DNA of 14,918 nt from Bacillota bacterium (GTDB lineage: Bacteria; Bacillota; Sulfobacillia; JAJZYS01; JAJYTV01): NCBI GenBank assembly GCA_021792885.1, contig JAJYTV010000015.1:1-14918 (forward strand), in the 5' to 3' direction. A model generated the notes under the pieces. The model saw only the letters and a list, made by a program, of their open reading frames with translations, ran no database searches and was not told the origin of the DNA. This document shows, piece after piece, positions 6,936-11,983 of the stretch; the stretch's first letter is position 1; the number at the start of each line of letters is the position of its first letter. A program made the position numbers and the translations under genes.

Positions 6936-7160
6936 ATGAAGGAGTTTTGGCAGCATCTTTGGCAGGAGCGGCCCGGCGCCCTCGTGGGCATGGGCGTCGG
7001 CATCCTGTGGTCTCTGCTCGCCGTGGAGGTCGGCTTCTTCGCCGCCCTCTTCGTGCTGATCGCGGCTGTCGTCGGCTGGTATATCGGCACGCGCTACGAC
7101 TTCGAGAGCGCGGACTGGGGCAGCTTCCTCGAGCGTTTCTTCCCACGGGAGCGAGACTGA
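6936..7160 (+). CDS. DUF2273 family small membrane protein
   Basis: This 74-residue protein has two membrane helices (about 14-31 and 33-51). The glycine-patterned first helix (GALVGMGVGILWSLLAVEVG) and the ending VVGWYIGTRYDFE are typical of DUF2273 proteins, which are regularly encoded with Asp23 and AmaP. Its function is unknown; presumably it takes part in the same membrane envelope-stress assembly. The ATG abuts the amaP stop with no gap. The TGA overlaps the nusB ATG by one base. Confidence 0.85.
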   Translation: MKEFWQHLWQERPGALVGMGVGILWSLLAVEVGFFAALFVLIAAVVGWYIGTRYDFESADWGSFLERFFPRERD

Positions 7161-7621
7161 TGGCGCGCCGTCAGTCCCGCGTCCTCGCACTGCGCGCCCT
7201 CTTCGCCATGGACGTCGGCCGCCAGGATCCCCAGGTCGCACTGCACCAGGCGCTCGACGGGGAGCCCGAGGGGTTCGCCGAGTACGCCCGCACGCTCTGC
7301 GGCGGCGTTCTCCAGCACCGGGACGAGATCGACGCGATGATCACCCGCTTCATCCGCGGCTGGAGCATGCCAAGACTCGCCGCCGTGGACCGCAGTCTCT
7401 TGCGCCTTGCGACCTATGAACTGCTGCACCAGCCGGAGATCCCCTCGACGGCAGTCGTCAGCGAGGCGGTCGAACTCGCCAGCACGTACTCCACGGAGGA
7501 CGCGCCGCGCTTTCTCAACGGGGTTCTGGCGCGCATCGCCGGAGAGATCGGCCGGCCTTTGCGCGATCGGGATCAAAACCAGCAGGAAGAAGTGGAGCAG
7601 CCAGATGGCCCAGATCATTGA
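7160..7621 (+). CDS. nusB: Transcription antitermination factor NusB
   Basis: NusB binds boxA RNA with NusE (ribosomal protein S10) and promotes antitermination in rRNA operons. The 153-residue product starts RRQSRVLALRALFAMDVG, which matches the family N-terminus. It contains FIRGWSMPRLAAVDRSLLRLATYEL and the signature IPSTAVVSEAVELASTYSTEDAPRFLNGVLARIA. The core length is normal, with a hydrophilic C-terminal tail of about 18 residues (RDRDQNQQEEVEQP) that extends across the start of folD. The ATG shares one base with the preceding stop, and the folD ATG lies 17 bp inside the nusB end. Confidence 0.94.
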   Translation: MARRQSRVLALRALFAMDVGRQDPQVALHQALDGEPEGFAEYARTLCGGVLQHRDEIDAMITRFIRGWSMPRLAAVDRSLLRLATYELLHQPEIPSTAVVSEAVELASTYSTEDAPRFLNGVLARIAGEIGRPLRDRDQNQQEEVEQPDGPDH

Positions 7622-8480
7622 CGGCAAGGAAGTCGCCCGCCGGGTCCGCGAAGGCATCGCCGAGGAGACAGCGCGCCTTCGTGAGCAGTACGGCAGGCCG
7701 CCGGGGCTCGCCGTCGTGCTGGTCGGCGACGACCCTGCGTCTGCGGTCTACGTGCGCAACAAGGAGCGCGCCGCGCAGGAGGTCGGCTTCCACTCGGAGG
7801 TGCACCGCCTGCCGGCCGAGACGACGCAGCAGGCGCTCTTGCAGCTTCTTGAGCAGCTGAACCGGGCAGACGAGATCGACGGCTACCTCGTCCAGCTGCC
7901 GCTGCCGCGCCACATCGACCCGCAAGCCGTCGTCCGGGCGATTTCTCCGGAGAAGGATGTGGACGGCCTCACGCCGGTGCAGGCGGGCCGCCTCCTGCTC
8001 GGCGAGCCGGGCCTGCGCCCCTGCACGCCGCAGGGCGTGATGGAGCTCCTGCGCTCGGCAGGCGTCGACCCCGACGGCAAAGAGGCGGTCGTGGTCGGCC
8101 GCAGCGCGATCGTCGGCAAGCCGATGGCGCACCTCCTGCTCGGCGCCGGCGCGACCGTCACGATCGCACACTCGCACACGCGCAAGCTTGAAGAGGTCAC
8201 GCGGCGGGCGGACATCCTCGTCGTCGCGGCCGGGCGCGCGGGTCTGGTCGGGCCTGAGCACGTCAAGCCAGGCGCCGCCGTGATCGACGTGGGAACGAAC
8301 CGCGGAGAGGACGGCAAGCTGAAGGGCGACGTGCGCTTCAGCGAGGTCGAGCCGCTGGCCGGCTGCATCACGCCGGTTCCGGGAGGCGTCGGTCCGATGA
8401 CGATCGCCCTCCTGCTACGCAACTGCCTGGAGGCGATGCAGTGGAGATCCTCGGCGTCTTCGAAGTCGCCCGTCTCCTGA
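7605..8480 (+). CDS. folD: Bifunctional methylenetetrahydrofolate dehydrogenase/cyclohydrolase
   Basis: FolD interconverts 5,10-methylene-, methenyl- and 10-formyl-tetrahydrofolate in the cytoplasm, supplying one-carbon units for purines and fMet-tRNA. The 291-residue product has the catalytic YVRNK (Tyr49, Lys53), the DGYLVQLPLPRHID motif, KDVDGLTP, the NADP-binding VVVGRSAIVGKPMAHLLL and the C-terminal TPVPGGVGPMTIALLL. The ATG at 7605 is chosen because the resulting N-terminus (AQIIDGKEVA) is standard. It overlaps nusB by 17 bp. The last 40 bp overlap xseA, and the final residues (WRSSASSKSPVS) are probably a non-conserved tail read through the xseA start. Confidence 0.96.
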   Translation: MAQIIDGKEVARRVREGIAEETARLREQYGRPPGLAVVLVGDDPASAVYVRNKERAAQEVGFHSEVHRLPAETTQQALLQLLEQLNRADEIDGYLVQLPLPRHIDPQAVVRAISPEKDVDGLTPVQAGRLLLGEPGLRPCTPQGVMELLRSAGVDPDGKEAVVVGRSAIVGKPMAHLLLGAGATVTIAHSHTRKLEEVTRRADILVVAAGRAGLVGPEHVKPGAAVIDVGTNRGEDGKLKGDVRFSEVEPLAGCITPVPGGVGPMTIALLLRNCLEAMQWRSSASSKSPVS

Positions 8481-9655
8481 CCGGCATCATGGAGGCGGAG
8501 CAGCGGCTCCGCCTCGTCTGTATCCGTGGGGAGCTGGCGAACTGCAAGGCGCATCCCTCGGGGCACTTCTACTTTTCCTTGAAGGACGAGCGCGCGCAGC
8601 TGCGCGGCGTGATGTTCCGCTCGCGCTTCCGCGGGGTGCGCTTCCAGCCGAAGGACGGCGACATGGTCCTCGTCACGGGACAGGTCTCGTTCTACGAGCC
8701 GGCGGGACAAGTCCAGATCTACGCGGAGGAGATCGAGCAGCTCGGCCTCGGCGCGCAGCTCGTGCGGCTGCAGGAACTGAAAGCCCGCCTCGAGGCGGAG
8801 GGACTGTTCCGCCCGGAGCGCAAGCGGCCGCTGCCGCTCATTCCGCGACGGGTCGGGGTGGTCACCTCGGCCTCGGGCGCGGCGCTGCGGGACATCCTGC
8901 AGATCGCGCGCCGGCGCCATCCGGCGATCGACCTCGTCGTTGCGCCAGCGCGGGTCCAGGGACAGGGCGCGGCGGAGGAGATCGTCCGCCAGCTCGGGCG
9001 CATCGCGCGCCGTCCCGGCGTCGACGTCGTGATCGTCGGGCGAGGCGGCGGCGGGCAGGAGGATCTCTCGGCCTTCAACGAGGAATCTCTCGTGCGGGCC
9101 GTCGCCGCGTGTCCCGTGCCGGTCGTCTCGGCGGTCGGCCACGAGACGGATTTCACGCTGGTCGACTTCGCGGCGGACCAGCGTGCGCCGACCCCGAGCG
9201 CGGCGGCGGAGCTCTGCGTGCCGGTCTACCTCGAACTCCTCTCGCACGTGCGCGAACTGCGCCTGCGGGCGGAGGGCGCCGCTCGCAGGGGCATCAGCGA
9301 CCGCAAAAGGCGCGTCCTCGCTCTCGCCGGCAGGCCGCCGCTGCGCCGGCCGCAGGACATCGTGCAGATGCGCGCCGACCGGCTCATGCAGGACCTTCGG
9401 CTCCTGCACCACCTCGGACGCACCGCCGCGATGCGGCGCCGCACCGCGCTCTCGGGGCTCTACTACCGCCTGCAGGGGCTGGATCCGAAGGCGCCCCTGC
9501 GGCGCGGCTACGCACTCGTACTCAAGGAAGGCGCGCCCGTTTCGAAGGTCCAGGAACTTTTGGCCGGCGACGAGGTCGTGCTGCGCTTTCAGGATGGCCA
9601 GGCGCACTCGCGCATCGAGCGCGTCGCGCAGGGGGAGATGGAAGATGTCGTTTGA
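8441..9655 (+). CDS. xseA: Exodeoxyribonuclease VII large subunit
   Basis: XseA is the catalytic subunit of exonuclease VII, which with several XseB subunits degrades single-stranded DNA from both ends. The 404-residue product opens with an OB-fold (IRGELANCKAHPSGHFYFSLKDERAQ, about 28-54). The catalytic domain carries GVVTSASGAALRDILQIARRR (139-159), VGRGGGGQEDLSAFNEE (199-215) and VSAVGHETDFTLVDFAADQRAPTPSAAAE (229-257). A fairly short helical arm follows, then the conserved C-terminus LRRGYALV. The length is at the short end of the family (about 400-460). The GTG start at 8441 has GGAGG 7 nt upstream and lies 40 bp inside folD. xseB starts 11 bp before its stop. Confidence 0.96.
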   Translation: MEILGVFEVARLLTGIMEAEQRLRLVCIRGELANCKAHPSGHFYFSLKDERAQLRGVMFRSRFRGVRFQPKDGDMVLVTGQVSFYEPAGQVQIYAEEIEQLGLGAQLVRLQELKARLEAEGLFRPERKRPLPLIPRRVGVVTSASGAALRDILQIARRRHPAIDLVVAPARVQGQGAAEEIVRQLGRIARRPGVDVVIVGRGGGGQEDLSAFNEESLVRAVAACPVPVVSAVGHETDFTLVDFAADQRAPTPSAAAELCVPVYLELLSHVRELRLRAEGAARRGISDRKRRVLALAGRPPLRRPQDIVQMRADRLMQDLRLLHHLGRTAAMRRRTALSGLYYRLQGLDPKAPLRRGYALVLKEGAPVSKVQELLAGDEVVLRFQDGQAHSRIERVAQGEMEDVV

Positions 9656-9869
9656 AGAGGCGATCGCGCGGCTTGAAGCGATCGTGCAGCAGCTGGAGGC
9701 GGGCAGTGGGGACCTCGACGTGTCCCTGAAGCTCTTCGAAGAGGGCATGCAGCTCGCGAAGACCTGCGAGGAGATCCTCGGCCAGGCGGAAGGGCGCATC
9801 GAGGAACTGCTCGGAGAGGCGCAGGAATCGCCGCCCGAGGACTTGCGAACGGGCGAAGCCGGATCGTGA
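9645..9869 (+). CDS. xseB: Exodeoxyribonuclease VII small subunit
   Basis: XseB is the small helical subunit that binds the XseA arm to form exonuclease VII. The 74-residue product has the family signature SFEEAIARLEAIVQQLEAG followed by LDVSLKLFEEGMQLAKTC, two helices forming a hairpin, and a variable acidic tail. The length (70-80 residues) is normal. The ATG at 9645 overlaps the end of xseA by 11 bp, and its TGA overlaps the GTG of ispA (GTGA), so translation of the three genes is probably coupled. Confidence 0.95.
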   Translation: MSFEEAIARLEAIVQQLEAGSGDLDVSLKLFEEGMQLAKTCEEILGQAEGRIEELLGEAQESPPEDLRTGEAGS

Positions 9870-10726
9870 GGGCGCTTGCGGAATACCTGCCGCAGATCGA
9901 GGCGGCAATCCAGGGCGCGCCGGGCACGGACCACCCGCTTGCGGGTGCGATGGCCTATGCGCTCGAGGGCGGAAAGCGCCTGCGTCCAGGGCTCCTGCTG
10001 CTCGCGGCCGATGCCTGCGGCGCCGACTGGCAGGCGCTCGTGCCCGCGGCGGCGGCGATCGAGTGCATTCATGTCTACTCGCTCGTGCACGACGATCTGC
10101 CGGCGATGGATGACGACGACCTGCGGCGCGGCCGGCCGACGGTGCACCGCGCCTATGGCGAGGCGACGGCGATCCTGGTCGGCGACGGGCTCCTGACGCT
10201 CGCGTTCGACCTGCTCGCAGGCATTGACGGCGTCGCGCCGCGCGCCGTGCTGGGGGCGATCCGGGAGATCGCCTCCGGAGCCGGCATCGGCGACGGCATG
10301 GTCGGCGGACAGGTCCTGGACCTCGATGGGGCACAGGATGCCCCAGGCTCGATCCGCGTTGCGCGTGCGAAGACGGGGGCGCTCCTGGGCGCCGCCGCCG
10401 CCGCCGGCGGGCAGCTCGCCTCGGCCGCGCCGGCCGCGGTGAATGCCTTGCGCAGCTACGGGCGCGCACTCGGCGTCGCGTTCCAAATCCGCGACGACCT
10501 TTTGGACGTCGTCGGTACGGAGGCGGAAATCGGCAAGCGCCTCCGCAAGGATGCAGACAAGGAACGTCCCAACATCGTCCGCTTTCTGGGGGTCGAGGGT
10601 GCGCGTGCAGCGTACGACGAACATGCGCAGCACGCGCGCGACGCGCTGATGCGGGCTGCGGGAGATGGCGTGAAAACCGAGCGGCTGCTCGCGCTCATGG
10701 AAGAACTTGCCGATCGCATGCATTGA
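9866..10726 (+). CDS. ispA: Polyprenyl (farnesyl-type) diphosphate synthase
   Basis: This enzyme condenses isopentenyl diphosphate with allylic diphosphates to make farnesyl (or geranylgeranyl) diphosphate, the precursor of undecaprenyl lipid and quinone side chains. The 286-residue product has GGKRLRPGLL (35-44), the first Asp-rich motif HDDLPAMDDDDLRRG (75-89) with the two-residue insertion of bacterial farnesyl synthases, GDGLLTLAF, and the second Asp-rich motif QIRDDLLDV (207-215). A Tyr five residues before the first Asp fits short-chain product length. The GTG overlaps the xseB stop. It is directly followed by the OLE RNA promoter, the arrangement known from OLE-containing Bacillota. 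The exact chain length of the product is inferred. Confidence 0.94.
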   Translation: MRALAEYLPQIEAAIQGAPGTDHPLAGAMAYALEGGKRLRPGLLLLAADACGADWQALVPAAAAIECIHVYSLVHDDLPAMDDDDLRRGRPTVHRAYGEATAILVGDGLLTLAFDLLAGIDGVAPRAVLGAIREIASGAGIGDGMVGGQVLDLDGAQDAPGSIRVARAKTGALLGAAAAAGGQLASAAPAAVNALRSYGRALGVAFQIRDDLLDVVGTEAEIGKRLRKDADKERPNIVRFLGVEGARAAYDEHAQHARDALMRAAGDGVKTERLLALMEELADRMH

Positions 10727-10753
10727 GCGCCATCGTGGAGCACCCGCGCGCGA

Positions 10754-10762
10754 TGGTATAAT
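10754..10762 (+). promoter_or_regulatory. Extended -10 promoter for the OLE RNA
   Basis: The sequence TGG-TATAAT (10754-10762) is a perfect extended -10 element (TGnTATAAT). It lies 28 bases after the ispA stop and about 7 bases before the first base of the structured RNA. No good -35 box is visible at 15-18 bp spacing, as is common for extended -10 promoters. Predicted transcription start is near G10769. This would give the RNA its own transcription in addition to read-through from the operon. Confidence 0.72.
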
Positions 10763-10959
10763 CCGATCGGGAACTTTTCGGGTGGAGCAGTATCCTAGCC
10801 GGACGTGTCTCCCCTAGGGCGGGCCTAAAAATCCGTCGAAGGGCACATCGATGAAGCTCCTGGTGCGGGCATGGAACGCCAAGTCCGGGTTCGTGCTGGG
10901 AGTTAGGGAGGTTGGGGCGCCCATAACGGCATGTGGTTCCGCACCCAACCCCCGCGGAG

Positions 10960-11032
10960 GCCCAGGTTCGTGGCGCATCCGCCTGCGGATGCGGCTATGG
11001 CTTGGAGTTGTACCTGTAGCCAGGTGCTGGGC
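10960..11032 (+). other. Three-way junction in OLE RNA
   Basis: A closing stem (GCCCAG 10960-10965 with CUGGGC 11027-11032) encloses two hairpins. One has an 8-bp stem CGCAUCCG/CGGAUGCG at 10974-10981/10986-10993 with a CCUG loop. The other has the 5-bp stem ACCUG/CAGGU at 11012-11016/11021-11025 with a UAGC loop. All pairs are Watson-Crick. Confidence 0.75.
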
Positions 11033-11085
11033 ATGGCCAGGCGCTTGGTGCAGTGTAGCCTGCCTTGAGCTGCGCGGAGGGATTC

Positions 11086-11143
11086 CGGGTTCCGGCAGAT
11101 GCCTTCGGGGCCCCGAAGCGCTGCCGCTGCCGGACGAAACCCG
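11086..11143 (+). other. Long central hairpin of OLE RNA
   Basis: This is a stacked hairpin. CGGGU/ACCCG (11086-11090/11139-11143) is followed by the perfect 8-bp UCCGGCAG/CUGCCGGA (11091-11098/11127-11134), with an asymmetric bulge on the 3' side. An inner palindrome, CUUCGGGG/CCCCGAAG (11103-11110/11111-11118), lies inside. Confidence 0.75.
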
Positions 11144-11228
11144 TGTGGCAAAAGAGGCTAAGGGAACACACGCGCCGCGAGGAAAACTCCTAGGCTGTTC
11201 GCTAGCGCGAGGCGCGCGGGGGATTACA

Positions 11229-11320
11229 GTGCGTCCTGAGTGGCAATCTAGCAGCGCCTTTGGCGACAGGGCGCACCGGGGCGAACGGGGAACCGCCGGC
11301 CGGCAACGGCCGGTCTCCCG
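11229..11320 (+). other. 3' domain helices of OLE RNA
   Basis: GUGCGUCCUG (11229-11238) pairs along its full 10 bases with CAGGGCGCAC (11267-11276), enclosing CGCC-UUU-GGCG (11255-11265). Next comes CGGG/CCCG (11286-11289/11317-11320) enclosing the 7-bp stem CCGGCCG/CGGCCGG capped by a GCAA tetraloop (11303-11306). GNRA loops of this kind often take part in tertiary contacts. Confidence 0.75.
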
Positions 11321-11401
11321 GATGGGAAAGCCAGCTGGACCTAAGACGCAGCGTTTACCCAGCGCGCTTCCACCCGACCCTTCTTCTTGTTGGAGGCATT
11401 C

Positions 11402-11980
11402 GTGAAGAGGAACAATCAGCGCCTCGGCCTGCGCGCTCTGCGCTATGCGGCCGTGGCGTTCGTCGTTGCTCTGGCCGTCGCCTGGCCGACGCAGACCGCG
11501 ACCGTCGGCTGGCCCGCGTTCCTAGGCTTCCCAGTCTTGCTGCTGATCATTCTGCTCGGCGTCGCCTTCGACATCGTGGGCGTGGCGGCGACGCGGGCGC
11601 ACGAGACGCCGTTCCACGCGCGCTCCGCGACGCGGCGCCCCGGCGCGCGCAAGGCGCTGCGCCTCGTGCGCGAGGCGGACCGCGTCGCCACCGTCTGCAG
11701 CGACATGGTCGGAGACATCGCCGGCACCGTCTCCGGCGCGCTCACGGTGGGACTCGCGGTGCGGGTGGTGCCTGCGCGCGATGCGGCCGTCGCGGCGATC
11801 GTGGCGGTTGCACTCGTCTCCGCATTGACGATTGGGCTAAAATCAGCAGCAAAGGGGCTTGCCATTCGGCAGGCGGATACCGTGGTCTGGCTGGTGGGGC
11901 GGCTGCTCGAAGCGGTCGAGCGCGTCCTGCCGCTGCACATCCTGGAGGCGCCGCCGAGGCGGCGCCGGGGGGGGCTTTGA
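11402..11980 (+). CDS. oapA: OLE-associated membrane protein OapA
   Basis: OapA binds OLE RNA and holds the ribonucleoprotein at the cell membrane. It is reported to resemble DUF21-type magnesium transport proteins. The 192-residue product has four hydrophobic helices: residues about 12-28 (LRYAAVAFVVALAVAWP), 36-61 (GFPVLLLIILLGVAFDIVGV), 105-121 (IAGTVSGALTVGLAV) and 128-146 (AAVAAIVAVALVSALTIGL). Between helices 2 and 3 lies a conserved-looking polar loop (FDIVGVAATRAHETPFHARS, and DRVATVCSDMVGDIAG). The GTG at 11402 is preferred because GGAGG (11392-11396) lies 5 nt before it; TTG at 11387 would place that site inside the gene. It directly follows the OLE RNA and is 3 bases from dxs. Identity rests on context plus topology. 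Confidence 0.9.
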   Translation: MKRNNQRLGLRALRYAAVAFVVALAVAWPTQTATVGWPAFLGFPVLLLIILLGVAFDIVGVAATRAHETPFHARSATRRPGARKALRLVREADRVATVCSDMVGDIAGTVSGALTVGLAVRVVPARDAAVAAIVAVALVSALTIGLKSAAKGLAIRQADTVVWLVGRLLEAVERVLPLHILEAPPRRRRGGL

Positions 11981-11983
11981 CAC

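Larger units (their letters stand above)
10769..11380 (+). ncRNA. ole: OLE RNA (Ornate, Large, Extremophilic)
   Basis: OLE is a large, highly structured noncoding RNA of about 600 nt. In Halalkalibacterium (Bacillus) halodurans it is abundant, binds membrane protein OapA and is needed for tolerance of cold, alcohols, magnesium and altered carbon sources. Here it fills the gap between ispA and a four-helix membrane protein gene just before dxs, the classical OLE location. Seen in the sequence: arms 10857-10867/10892-10902 (11 bp with several G-U pairs), 10910-10916/10944-10950, 10960-10965/11027-11032 enclosing 10974-10981/10986-10993 and 11012-11016/11021-11025, 11086-11090/11139-11143 with 11091-11098/11127-11134, 11229-11238/11267-11276, and a GCAA-capped stem 11296-11302/11307-11313. 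No protein pattern is visible. The 3' end is estimated; I recognised the family from context and structure, not by alignment. Confidence 0.92.

Noticed and set aside
7883..10723. Very long minus-strand open frame (946 codons) opposite folD, xseA, xseB and ispA
   Set aside because: Antisense shadow typical of G+C-rich genes; the + strand genes are unmistakable and the product is Arg/His/Asp-rich without a domain.
10723..10728. TTGAGC as a -35 box for the OLE promoter
   Set aside because: The spacer to the TATAAT box would be 28 bp, far too long; the extended -10 element explains the promoter better.
10903..11151. Small minus-strand open frame opposite the OLE RNA
   Set aside because: No ribosome site or protein pattern; explained by the G+C-rich structured RNA gene.
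10769..11380. A riboswitch, T-box or GOLLD/ROOL-type large RNA instead of OLE
   Set aside because: Size is too large for a riboswitch or T-box, there is no phage or tRNA context as for GOLLD/ROOL, and the ispA/oapA/dxs setting is specific to OLE.
10851..11405. Open frame of 184 codons (+ strand) inside the ispA-oapA gap
   Set aside because: It lies across the OLE RNA helices, has a composition unlike neighbouring proteins (mixed Arg, Pro, Cys, Trp), no ribosome site and no recognisable domain.
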